From: Lyophyllum atratum
Lineage: Eukaryota; Basidiomycota; Agaricomycetes; Agaricales; Lyophyllaceae
Assembly (NCBI GenBank): GCA_014905825.1
Contig: JACGCN010000009.1
Span: forward strand, 1,116,001-1,180,000
Direction of reading: 5' to 3'
Length of the DNA stretch: 64,000 bases
Shown: positions 22,971 through 33,619 of the stretch, piece after piece
Layout: each line of letters opens with the position of its first letter
Numbering within the stretch: the stretch's first letter is position 1
Made by a program: the position numbers and the translations under genes
The notes under the pieces: model-generated
The model's database searches: none
Told to the model about the DNA's origin: nothing
Seen by the model: the letters and a program-made list of their open reading frames with translations, nothing else

Positions 22971-23434
22971 TGGAATTTGAGTTCCTAATTATAGCCTACG
23001 CACCAGCTATTGCTAATAGCTTAAAGTACTAGAGACCGATTGAGGAATTTTCAAGAAGTTGAAGGAAGGGAGACACGGGGAGGCTGATGAAGGCTGTCAA
23101 AGCCCTTCTTAAGCGCGAAATTCGGGCTAAACAGCAATAGGACATGGCTCAGAAATGTACAGTTGGTAGAGAAATGCTCAGTATTCCTGATCACTCTCGG
23201 ACGTGCTAAGGGCGCCTGGACGATGAGCCGCGCAGCGGAGGATTCTTTTTGGGAAAAATGGATGCCTGATGTAGGGATCTTGGGAGGGCTGATTCGTCGT
23301 CCAGATAAAAACCTGGCCAAAAGATGTCCGTATAAAAATCGCGAATTTTGGCTCATTTGGGATCAGACATTTTGGGTGGCTTTCGGGGGTCCTGGGCTGT
23401 TGGAATGAAAGTTCCTAATTATAGCTTACGCACC
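22971..23434. repeat. Pair of 34-bp direct repeats bounding about 400 bp
   Basis: 22971-23004 and 23401-23434 share TGGAAT, then GTTCCTAATTATAGCYTACG and CACCA, differing at only a few bases, with a 430-bp period. The enclosed DNA has no credible gene. This could be short terminal repeats of an unknown element or a relic tandem duplication. The whole interval 22678-23604 otherwise contains no gene that I can support. Confidence 0.55.
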
Positions 23435-23604
23435 ACGTTGCAGGCTGTTGCTACTACATAAGACAAAGTTCAAAGAGGCACAGATTCAGGAGGAGTTTGG
23501 TCTATATTCATGTACATAAAACTTGTACGATACATGAATGATATAATGATTACGGTAACCCTTACACAAATCTGATTTACATGGCAACGATACTTCAAGA
23601 GAGT

Positions 23605-26025
23605 CTAACAGCCTTCAGGAACATCGGTGTTGTCGACAAAGAGTCCCGGACGGGCGTTGAGCCCGAGGCCACGGCTGGCGAAGGCCTTAAACACCGTGCA
23701 CTTGTTGGCGCCATTGAACCGATTCTGGTCAGCTTGTATCCATGCATCACGGGCAGAAACGACTGTAGGAACCATGATGAGGTACGCTAAGAACGCTGAA
23801 TGCGATCTTACTCACATGTGGGGTTGCAAGGTTGCAAAAGCAGCGCATCGAGGAAAAGGTGCATGAAGACCACATTGCCCTCGTTTGTATTGGGGTTGGT
23901 CAGAGCAGTGTTGGAGAAACCGCGCACGGCCACGAGGGCGGCAAGGACATTGTGAAGCATGTTGGCCCAGACTTCGCCGATGTCTGGTGGAAATGATCAT
24001 GATGAGGATCACAAACATGATCTCGACACGATGAAGTAAGCATACCGTGAACTTCGCTGAGTGTCGCAACGTTGGAGTAACGCAGCGGGTTGACCTTCCT
24101 GTAGAGTAAATGGGTAGTAAGTTAGTGATTCTGCGGGACCTAATTAATAGATGGTGACGCACGCGTCCGTTGAGTAGGGGTAAGTGCGGATGCCGGCGGC
24201 GTCGTTCGTAACATACTGGCCCAACACGAAGTCCTTGACCATATCAGATTTCAGGTTGACCCAGCTATAAGTTGACGACACAGTTCATCAGTAAAGAGGG
24301 CAAACTGATGGAAATCTAGAACTTACTCAGCCATCGTATCGGACCAGCCCTCTCCCATTCCACGGGCCTCGGTTGTCTGCAGGCATCGCCCAGTGCCGCC
24401 GCCCGTCATGCGGTTCGTGACTCCGTGGGTCATCTCGTGCACGATGATATCAGTCTCGAGGGATCCGTCGCGTCTGGGCTGAATCACAAAGAACGTATCA
24501 GTCTCTACTCCTCCTGATGAATAGACCGTTACCAACTTTTGTGAAATCCCAGATATACATGCGGCAGGTTCCCCGTTGACCGCTGCGCAGCATAAGAAAT
24601 CAGAATTGGTACCAGCTGATCAAGCGAGGAAAAGGCGACGTACTCAGGTGGGGTAGCGAAGTTGGCATTGTTCAGCCCAGACGCATCTTGCACAGAGATC
24701 GAGACACTGTCTCCGCCTTTCCCGCCCTTGCCAAAATTTTTATGTTGGAAGTTGAAGGCCTTCTCGGTAAAGCCGTAGCGGTAGGTGAAGTCATGCACGG
24801 TGTTGATGATGTAGAACGCGTTGTTCGTCGCGGCTCGCATGTTGGAAGCGTTGGTGGGATCCTTCGTATCATCATACTTGACGTTGAAGTTAAGACCTGC
24901 AGTGCTCTCGGCAGAGACCCGTTTGCCCACAGCCGCTGCGACGTTGTTACCTCTAGAAACAAGTTGGGGACACTGTTGTTTAAAAGGAGGAGGATGACTT
25001 ACGCCGTGTTCGTGGTCTTGGTACTACCGTCACTGTGCCAGCCGAAGGGAGAAGCCAGAAGATCTTGAGGGTTGACCAAAGTCTCTTGACCTTCGGGAAG
25101 CGTTTCTTTTCGGATTGGGAGAACAGTGTACTAAGAGATCGGTGTTAGCTTATCGAAGCAACAGGGTATCGAACTCCTTCACCGAAGCATGTGCGACGAA
25201 ATCCGTCACCGAAAGAATCTGGCCAGTATGTGCGCAAACATAGGCCTCGAGCCACGTCCCCGTCATCTCATTTTGGATTTGAACGACAAAAGTGAGAGCA
25301 ACGGACCCGTCCTCGGTCACGAGGAACTCGACGCTCGGAGGCTGACCGTTAACCTTGCCGTCAAGGGCTTCTTCGACCTTAGGGATAAGGGTTTCGATGG
25401 CAAGGGTCGGTTTTGAGTCCGCAATTTTGCCTAATATACGTGAGATCGACGGTGGCCATAGAACATGCAACGGAACGTACTGCTGTTGACGAATGACGAG
25501 CCGAACGCAACCACCTTGTCATCCTGCCACGCTATGTTGGCAACGGCATTAGCGAAGGAGACACCCTCCTGCAATGGGGATCAGGTGCCGCCCGTCATCA
25601 AAACACGGGGGACTCACATGGCTCTGCTGTACATAGGCAAACTTGCTCATGCCCTCCGTGAAGCCTGAGCGGTAGCTGACCTGTGAAGCATCGACGCCGA
25701 GCTGTGATTGTATAAATGCGATGGCAGATGCTTCTAAAGCTGGAGGTATTGATGAATCGTCGAGCCCTTCAGGAATGGGCTGCTCGATCCTCTTTCCGAA
25801 GGTCTACTCACAGGCCGATATTAGTCCAAGGATCAAGGACATGGAATGTAATGGTGGACGAACCTTGAATGTAGACTCTGGGTGGAAGGCCTTGACCTGA
25901 AGTGCACGACCAATGTGGCTGACACGGTGTGTGGAGTGCCTTGCATGGCGCGGCCACGGTGACGCCTGCACGAGCGATGCGTAGATAGCGAGGAGAAGGA
26001 AGGAAGGGAATAAGAAAGATGCCAT
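23605..26025 (-). CDS. Secreted fungalysin-type metalloprotease (peptidase family M36)
   Basis: Fungalysins are secreted zinc endopeptidases made as zymogens. The ATG at 26025 starts [20 protein letters not shown], a clear signal peptide. The propeptide has an FTP/PepSY-like region near 25150-25470 ([20 protein letters not shown]). The catalytic part includes [20 protein letters not shown] near 24800, the zinc motif HEMTH at about 24424-24439 within [18 protein letters not shown], and the third-ligand motif GMGEGWSD. The last exon ends [20 protein letters not shown] and [10 protein letters not shown], with TAG at 23605-23607. At least eight introns are present. All catalytic residues are intact, so an active extracellular protease is expected, probably in protein nutrition. 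Confidence 0.93.
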
Positions 26026-26277
26026 TTCCAGAACAGCAAAAGAAAACGCGATAACTAGATGCGTGATAGAGGGGCGTGATAGCTAAAGGAGAGACGAGAA
26101 GTGGAGTGGAGAAGGCGTCGCCCGGTCTTATAAGCATCTGTAGGGGGTGGCTGACCTGCATCCAATGGTCTGCTTGGCAATTCCTTTCATGATTGATAAG
26201 CTTATGGAAGAGTTTTTCATGCAAACATTTGGTGGTAAATGACAAGGCTGATGATGATATGAAGAGTCGGGTGGGCG

Positions 26278-27498
26278 TTGGTTCTAGACCAGAGAGGTGA
26301 AGCTGGGGTTAAGATAAGGTATCCCAAACATTCATCTGACTTCCATAGGTGCTGTCTCAACACCCATCCACCCTCAAGACGGCCGCCCGAAACGACCAGC
26401 GGTCTCGATGCTTCGCTCAATACCCTCAAAGCCGGAACCTCATCTAACACTCTCACCCCGCCTAAGGACCTGTGCACGTCGTGCGAACAAGTCAGCGACC
26501 GCGGTGAGAAGGGCGATCAGGTGGGCGAATATGCAGAGGTCAAGGGGAAGGGGCTGTACGATCACGGTGGTGTTGGGTTGCCCTAGGTTCGGGTAGTCGG
26601 CATTATGTCCTCCTCCGTTCTAATCGCGGTTTTACTCTCTAGGGAGCGGCGCCCTACTCGAAGGACGTCGTGGACATGGCGCAGACGTTGCTAGAGCTCG
26701 ACGATCTCAAGCTCTGCACCGCTAAGATCACCTCCCGCATCGAAGGGCTCCTCCACACCTGCACTGCAGCCAAGCTGACCGAGATCGACTCCGGGGTCAA
26801 AGCTGGTACGTTCGCCGAGAAGGCCGTCGGGGCGCTCGATCTCAGTACTCCAGCATCGCCCAAGCCCAAGACGTACATGGACAAAGACACCGACGTCGCG
26901 GACCTCTTGCCCACACCCACGTCCATCGACGAAGTGTCCCGGGAGGGAGATACCCTGGTCTTAAAAGTCACGCCGCCGCCTGCGCCGCCCTCCGCGGTCA
27001 CTTCGTGCTGGGATTTAAGGGGACCAAGATTTCGAGGAGCGGTCTTACTGGGAACTGCATGATCCAGAGGTACTCCTGTCCATAGACGATAACAAGCCTA
27101 AGAACGAGGAGTCTAGTGTCCCGGAGCCTGATCATGTGTTTTCCACGGTACCCGAGTGCGATGAGGAGGAGGAGGAGGAGGACAGCGAGGACAGCTCGGA
27201 GCGGAGCATGACGGCCACGGAGCAGTTGATCGTGCTCCCGAAGCGCGGGGTAGAGCATAGGAGGGAGCTGTTGCGGCAGATGAGGGCGATGAGGGCGACG
27301 TACGAGGAGTGGGTTGCGATGAGGGCGAGCAAGAGCAAGAGCCAGGGTCAGAGCCAGAGTCGGGGGAACGAGGGGGAGACTCTGGTCGACTCGGCCCCGG
27401 CGCAAGTCCAGGAAAAGAAGGACGCTGGGGAAGAGTCATCGGTGCTTTCCATCAGTTGTTTCCTTTGGACGTGGGCGCACGAGGGGAGGGACAGGTGA
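26278..27498 (+). CDS. Uncharacterised lineage-specific protein (gene model uncertain)
   Basis: I do not recognise a domain. A plausible model joins an exon at about 26341-26520 (LDASLNTLKAGTSSNTLTPP then DLCTSCEQVSD) to 26643-27010 (APYSKDVVDMAQTLLELDDL, KLCTAKITSRIEGLLHTCTA, ALDLSTPASPKPKTYMDKDT). A third part at about 27033-27498 contains WELHDPEVLLSIDDNKPKNE, an acidic EEEEEDSEDSSE tract and MTATEQLIVLPKRGVEHRRE, followed by ELLRQMRAMRATYEEWVAMR. The C-terminal part is helical and charged, possibly coiled coil. Frames change between blocks, so introns or frameshifts must lie between them. Start, splice sites and end are uncertain. The composition argues for a real host gene. Confidence 0.4.
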
Positions 27499-28019
27499 TA
27501 CCGGGGATTCATGAGGTGCTTGCGGTGGGGATGTGGGGTGAGGTGGGGGTGGGGAGTCTTGGGGAGTGTCGGGAAGGGCCGCGCGGGGAGGAAGTGGTGG
27601 GGATTGCGCAGGAGGTGGAGGATGGGCGACAGGGAGGAGTAGAGGGGTGTGGGATGGTGGACGACTGTGTGGGAGAAGATGAACGTGGGCAGGCCTAGGA
27701 GGAGGGCGAAGAGTCGTACTACTGAGATGACGAGAGCGTTGACGCCGATCTTTCGGATGCGTAAGATGAGGAGGGGGTCGAGGAGGTGAAGTCTGATAAT
27801 ACTCCGGTGGAGGATGTGTCTTACGAGTAGATGAAGAGAGCGATGAACGCGATAGGGGGAGGGTGTAGCCGAGACCGCAGTCGGGGAGGAGCACGGAGGC
27901 TTGGGCTTGCCTGTTCTCAGCCAGGCTTGCTTGATCGACGGTCACTCGGAGATGGACGCGTTTGGCCCGGAGCATCAGATCGCTGAGGCAGAGGCGGAGA
28001 AGATGATCATTAAGCACTG
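27499..28019. other. G-rich, purine-skewed stretch; no supported gene
   Basis: Several long frames are open on both strands because of biased composition (GTGGGG- and GGAGG-rich on plus). A minus-strand frame (27436-28017) is Pro/His-rich and looks like a shadow. It may include the 3' part of the preceding uncertain gene, but I cannot define exons. Confidence 0.4.
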
Positions 28020-28099
28020 AGCCTCTACCTGTGATAGTGTCTTGCCAATTCCGGATCGAGGGCGACGTCTCGTTCGGTGTCGCGGAGCCTATGGTGCGT

Positions 28100-28555
28100 C
28101 AAGCGAGGTTGAAATGGCGGTTCGGTGACCGCCATAAGTTGGACAAGGATCTGAGAGAGCCTCGCCTCGCCTTTCAAGCAGATGTTCATAGAGTAGCAAG
28201 GTCCGAGAACGATGTGAGTTTTGATGTGCAATGCTTCAATGCTGTAGACCGGGGTCAATACCACTTCTCTACGCGCGTGCTTGAACGGACCCATACTATC
28301 CTGATCAGTGATATTCCTACGCCATACCACTACCATTGCCGATGACCTGGATACTTCTCAGCCTACATTGCTGAAACTAAACCTCTATCGACGTGTCAGA
28401 TTTAGTATTCAAGGACATACATTTCGTGCAACTCACCTATATTTGTCGCTCCAGCATCCAAACTGCTCTTGACGAGCTCCTTGACCGCAGTTTGCAGAAC
28501 AGTCACAACTTTCCCCGAGGAGATTCGGTGAATAGACGCCTTGTCTGAGCTTTCT
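28100..28555 (-). pseudogene. PMS1: Decayed N-terminal fragment of a PMS1/PMS2-type MutL mismatch-repair gene
   Basis: Reading leftward from 28555, one intact exon encodes [20 protein letters not shown] then [16 protein letters not shown], the hallmark GHKL ATPase N-terminus of PMS1-type MutL proteins. It ends in a GTGAGT donor at 28436. After a 50-nt intron, homologous blocks continue with stops and frame changes: QVIGNGSGMA (equivalent to the VIDNGSG ATP motif, with D replaced by G), then KHCTSKLTSFSDLATL (equivalent to the KHHTSK ATP-lid region), then a KGEA-like remnant of FRGEAL. No in-frame ATG precedes the first exon. No endonuclease domain is seen. This is a pseudogene fragment; the functional copy is presumably elsewhere. 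Confidence 0.82.
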
Positions 28556-29018
28556 CGCGGCTTTGCTCGTCATCGCGTAAGTCCATGAACATGGGGGTCA
28601 CAGATTGATAATCGCACCAGGGACCCCGGCCACAACTCACCGTTATAGGCCGGTGACACCCTACCACAGGTTGAATCAGGGTCTGCTAGAACGCTCACAG
28701 AATCAACCACGCGGATGTCAATAGGGATTTAGATTATACAACTAGAGAGGTAAGCTGCAGTTGGTGACAGATCCTGTTATAATCAAAGGCACGAGCGCTC
28801 AAGTCTACAGAGTTGTGTGGCATTGGCAAGCATCGTTGGGAAGACAAGATGTGTGTTTGGTGTTGTTAGGATCTGGCGTCCATTGTTCTTGCTCAGACAA
28901 CAAGGGTGGTTGCGTCTTTTATTCCATTTCTGCGCCACCTCCTTCTCTCCTACCACCATAGAGCATCGTAATCATACCGAAAACACGTAACCATACAGCC
29001 CCGAGCAGCGCTGCAACT

Positions 29019-30094
29019 ATGCTTGACTCGTCCCCAGTGGCACTCCCCCCGCTCCCCCGCCCACTCAAGCGTTCTGCATCAACTGCATCGTTGCCGACCC
29101 CGCCTCGCACACATCACAAACGCAAGCACGCAAGTGGTCGCAGTGCCTATGACACCGATACCGATCGCGAAAGCTCCGCAAGCGAGGACGAGGAAGATGC
29201 AGACGCGCCTAGTCAGAAGCACAAGAAGCGAAAGACGGCAACGGGCGCAGCTGCAGATTCAGAGGAAGAGGCGTTTTGGTTGAGCAAGTCCGATGGGGAC
29301 GCCCCGGCCCCTACATCGATCCACAAAGATCCTTCCCTTGCCCCAGCACTGCTGTACCGCCGTCGCCTTGCCGGAGCTGCCAGCACAAGCAGCGTCGGCT
29401 CAGCACCCGTCTCGCCTCCGCCGTCAAATCGCAAGACGGCAGCTGCAGCAGTGGCATCGCCGCCCGTCACCCCTCGGCCGAAGCGCATTTTCCCCATGCG
29501 CGACTCGCCGAACAACCCCTTCCTTGTCTCCCCTTCTTCTGCCGCAGTCGCAGATGACAGCGCAAGTCCAAGTCCCAGTCCAAACTTGAGCCCACACACG
29601 CCTGTGAAAGAGCGGCCTACTGTCACCTACGTCTTGTAAGTTCCGAATATCCTTCTCCTTGCCACTCCTCACTAATACGCGTTCCCGACCACAGCCGAGG
29701 AGTGCGTGGTACATTCCCGAACCCGCTGTACGATCACGAGCGCGGTCGTCCACAATCGCCTTCTTCACGGTCAAAGTTGCCTGCTGAACACCCCGACTTT
29801 TCTCCCGGTGCGCATTGCCCGCCCAAGATGCTGTTCCCTCCTGCCGCACCGCGGAAGGGTAGGCAGCAAAGGCAGAGTGCGCGCGTTACTGGGCGGCATG
29901 CGGAGAAGAGTAGAGGGGGGCAACGGAGCCTGGCGGAGGAGATGCGTGGGAGGAGCAGGAAGAGAGAGAGGTCTTTCAGCGGATCTGGTAGCGAGGGTGA
30001 AGAGGAGCAGGAAGAGAGAATCGCGCCTACGAAGTTGGACTTCAAACAGATGGAGGCCAAGGCTGGGGACTCAAGCAAGGGTCTGAAGCGGTAG
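29019..30094 (+). CDS. Conserved disordered, probably nuclear protein of unknown function
   Basis: No family assigned. The ATG at 29019 begins a Ser/Pro/Ala-rich protein with basic clusters (HHKRKHAS, KHKKRK) that look like nuclear localisation signals, and several SP/TP sites (LPTPPRT, SPPVTPRPKRIFPMRDSPNN) typical of cyclin-dependent kinase targets. One intron (GTAAGT near 29637 to ACAG near 29695) joins TVTYVF to RGVRGTFPNPLYDHERGRP. This rejoined block, followed by LPAEHPDFSPGAHCPPKMLF, is the best candidate for a conserved domain. The C-terminus is charged and ends SSKGLKR with TAG at 30092. About 340 residues in all. Confidence 0.65.
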
Positions 30095-30659
30095 GGCACC
30101 CAACCACTCGACTGCGATTTGATATCGACGTCTTCCTGGACTCTCGCGCATATCCTTTTCTTGACCATGCCCGCCTTCTCCGTCTGCGGCCTCATACCTT
30201 ATCAGTACTAATCTCATAAACATCTGTGGTACACGTATATCCACGACCACAACTCCCTCCTTTCTCGCCTCCTGTCTATCACCTTACCCTCGTTTTGTCT
30301 CCAACCCCCACCGCCTCTCTTTTTGCTCTTTGGTCTCAATCGTTTTGTTGCGATACCTCGATTTACATATTTCCCTTCCTCCTCCTCCCTCAGTGCCTAC
30401 GGTGGTCATTGAGGATCTCCTGCGATACCTACACACAACCTACCCCGTTCCGATATTACCCTTATACCTACGTACAATATTATGCACGATCTGAAATCAT
30501 GTACTTTGCAACGATGCCATGCGAAATGTTTTATATACAATTGGGACTGGCTGTAGACACTCTGGCAATTCCATGGATCTGGCGAGGAGCGATAAGATAA
30601 GGAGATGGACCACCTCCTGACTTGACGTGACTCGGAACAAAAAAATATAAACATCCTCC
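30095..30659. other. Intergenic stretch with pyrimidine-rich promoter-like DNA
   Basis: CT-rich on the plus strand at about 30240-30400. It contains the 3' flank of the preceding gene and the promoter of glycyl-tRNA synthetase. No gene is seen. Confidence 0.5.
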
Positions 30660-33154
30660 ATGCGAATTGGCTTCTGCCATATCCGACCGATCTTCTCTTA
30701 TCACAGCAGAATCTCCAACCTCCACCGTCGATTCTCCACAACCCCCATGGCGTCCTCCAACGTCAACAAAACGGCCCACGCGTTCAACAAAACCCAGTTC
30801 GAGGCCCTCCTCAATCGGAGATTCTTCTATGCCCCCGCATTCGAGATCTACGGCGGTCTGTGTCCCTTCTCTATCCCGACAAAATGCAGATGTCTTATAT
30901 TAAATTCTGTCATGTATAGGTGTCGCTGGTTTGTACGACTACGGCCCACCCGGCTCCTCGCTGCAGGCCAATATCATCGCGGAATGGCGGAAACACTTCA
31001 TTATCGAGGAGCACATGCTCGAGCTCGATACTACGATAATGACTCCTGCACCCGTGTTCGAGACATCCGGCCACGTCGCACGGTTCGCAGACTGGATGGT
31101 CAAAGACACAAAGACGGGTGACGTGCTACGCGCAGACCATCTCGTCGGTGCGGTGCTCGAGGCCCGGTTGGCCGGTGACAAGGAGGCGAGGGGCCAGGCG
31201 GCCTCGCCACCGTCGGCGGACGATAAGAAGAAGAAAAAGAAGGCCGCAAAGGCTGCAGCGGTGAAGTTGGATGACGGGGTCGTCAAGGAGTATGAGACTA
31301 TTCTAGCTCAGGTGCGTTTTCTTCCCTTATCCATGCTTAACTCGAGTGCTAAGTATATATAGCTTGACAACTACACTGGCCCAGAGCTGGGCGAAATCTG
31401 CAAGAAGTACACCATCAAGAACCCCGACACCGACAACGAAGTCGGCGAACCTCAACAGTTCAACCTAATGTTCGCCAGCAGCATCGGTCCCACAGGCCAG
31501 CATCCCGGGTAAGACTTTCCCCCAGCTCCCCCTTCCCCCTTCGAACCCTCCCCCCAGCTTCCTACGCCCCGAAACCGCACAAGGCCACTTCCTCAACTTC
31601 TCCCGCCTGCTCGAGTTCAACAACGGCCGCGTCCCCTTCGCCTCTGCCCAAATCGGGCGCGCCTTCCGTAACGAGATCTCGCCCCGCGCCGGACTCCTCC
31701 GCGTGCGCGAGTTCACCATGGCCGAGATCGAGCACTACGTCGACCCCGAGGACAAAAGGCACCCCCGCTTCCCCGAAGTGCGCGGCCAGTTCCTCACGCT
31801 CCTCGACCGCAAGACCCAAGAATCCGGCTCCAACCTCACGACGCAGCTCACCGTCGGCGAGGCCGTGGACGCCGGCGTCATCGCCAACGAGACGCTCGGG
31901 TACTTCGTCGCGCGCATCTACCAGTTCCTCGTGAAGATCGGGATCAACCCGAAGCGCTTGCGGTTCAGGCAGCATATGGGGAATGAGATGGCGCATTATG
32001 CGACGGATTGCTGGGATGCGGAGATTGAGAACTCGACGGGGTGGACGGAGTGTGTCGGGTGTGCGGATCGGGCGGCGTATGATTTGAGCGTGCATTCGAA
32101 GCGGACTGGCGTGCCGCTTGTGGTGCGCCAGGCGCTGAAGGAGCCCATCGTTACGGACAAGGAAGTGCCGGAATGGAATAAGAAGGCGTTGGGGAAGACC
32201 TTCAAGAGCGATGCGGCGGTGGTGCAAGTACTCGTTGAAGAATTGCCAGAGCTGGAGTTGCAGCGCGTGAAGAGCGAGCTGCTGCAAGGGTGAGCCCATA
32301 GTTCCTACGGTCTACGGCTTTCTTATCGGTTTCCGCATTCTAGTTCAACGGTTGTCAAAGCCCCGGACGGGACAGAGTTCCAGCTGACTCCCGAGCTTTT
32401 GACTATCGAGCGCAAAGTCTTCAAGCAGTCAAGTCAGTTACTCTCCCTGTCGCCTTCCATAGATATCTATCTAACAATCCTCCCACTAGTCCGAGAGTAT
32501 ACCCCCAACGTCATCGAACCCTCTTTCGGTCTCGGCCGCATCCTGTACACCCTCCTAGAACACAGCTTCTGGGCGCGGGAGCAGGACGTCGAGCGCGGTG
32601 TAAGTTCTACCCCCTTCACCTTCGTATGTAAATATTCACTCGTAGTCCATAGGTCCTGTCTCTTCCCTCCGTCGTGGCACCAACCAAGGTACTCATCGTG
32701 CCCCTGAGTGCGAGGGACGAGTTTGCGCCCCTCGTCACCGAAATTTGTATGAATCCTTCTGTTCCTTTGCACCGTCGCCGTCGTTCTTAATTGTCTACTT
32801 AGCGTCCAAGCTGCGCAGAGCAGGCGTCTTCTCCCGCGTCGACGACTCCAACACCTCCATCGGGAAGCGGTACGCGCGAAACGACGAGCTGGGCACACCG
32901 TTCGGCATCACCATCGACTTTGCGTCTGTCAAGAACCGCACTATGACTCTTCGGTACGTATTCCGTGTTGACCATCTCCTCCTCTCCTGCTAAACTATGC
33001 TGTGTGCTGTAGGGAACGCGACACGACTGATCAGAGGATCGGGTCGATTGACGAGGTGATCGATGTCGTGACGGATTTGGTGAATGGCAACATCGATTGG
33101 AATGGGGCATGTGAACGGCTGCCGGCGTATGACGGTGTACAAGCAGTTGAATAG
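30660..33154 (+). CDS. GRS1: Glycyl-tRNA synthetase, with alternative mitochondrial and cytosolic starts
   Basis: A class II synthetase that charges tRNA-Gly. The ATG at 30747 starts [20 protein letters not shown] (cytosolic form). An in-frame ATG at 30660 adds 29 residues ([17 protein letters not shown]...RRFSTTP) rich in Arg, Ser and Phe with no acidic residue, a typical mitochondrial presequence. Catalytic blocks are [56 protein letters not shown] (motif 2); [35 protein letters not shown] (motif 3). The anticodon-binding domain includes [16 protein letters not shown] and [23 protein letters not shown] is at 33152-33154. Introns lie near 30857, 31314, 31510, 32291, 32430, 32600, 32747 and 32954. 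One gene serving both compartments is known for GRS1 orthologues. Confidence 0.95.
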
Positions 33155-33282
33155 AGAGGTACGGGATTTCTGTAAATTAAAATAAATAAATAGAGATGAT
33201 CCCCGTTGGAGCGGAAACAGCAAATCCGAGGTTCAAACCAACTTAAACGATGAGGTCAGGATGTAAGACGCCTTGCTTCTCC

Positions 33283-33535
33283 TTGTATATTGAAGGGGGA
33301 GAGGTCGAGCTAAATCAAGCATGGAGGGACTTCAACAACTGGTAATCTGATATTCAGCCTGGGGCGTTCGGGTCGCTCTGACTCGATTCGATTGAAGACG
33401 ACTCGATGGGATCCTTCATGGAGAGTGTGGTGATTATGACGAAGGAAAATCAGAGATTGGTGGACAACGGATGACTGTATATGGTGGGGGGCGAGGTCAC
33501 AAGTGGTAATCTCATATTTAGCCTGGGTTTGATCA
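33283..33535. repeat. Fragment of the repeat family also seen at 45.7 and 53.9 kb
   Basis: 33283-33380 resembles 53915-54000: GAAGGGGG, GAGGTC(G/C)AGCTA, ATGGAGGGACT, then GGTAATCTGATATTCAGCCT. 33390-33450 resembles the 3' end of the unknown gene at 53818-53880 (GATTGAAGA...CTTCATG...GTGATTATGACRAAGG). 33480-33535 repeats the flank once more. It is a scrambled, non-coding third copy of part of the duplicated block. Confidence 0.7.
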
Positions 33536-33619
33536 GTCCTTCAATGCGTTCAGGTGTGCTAGTACACACATTAGCTCATCGGACTCAAATCTAACTGGTG
33601 ATGCTGGGCTCACATGTTA

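Noticed and set aside
27436..28017. Minus-strand 193-residue Pro/His-rich frame
   Set aside because: Low-complexity product of a purine-skewed stretch, open in several frames at once, with no protein-like pattern.
31562..32299. Minus-strand 245-residue frame
   Set aside because: Antisense to the highly conserved catalytic exon of glycyl-tRNA synthetase.
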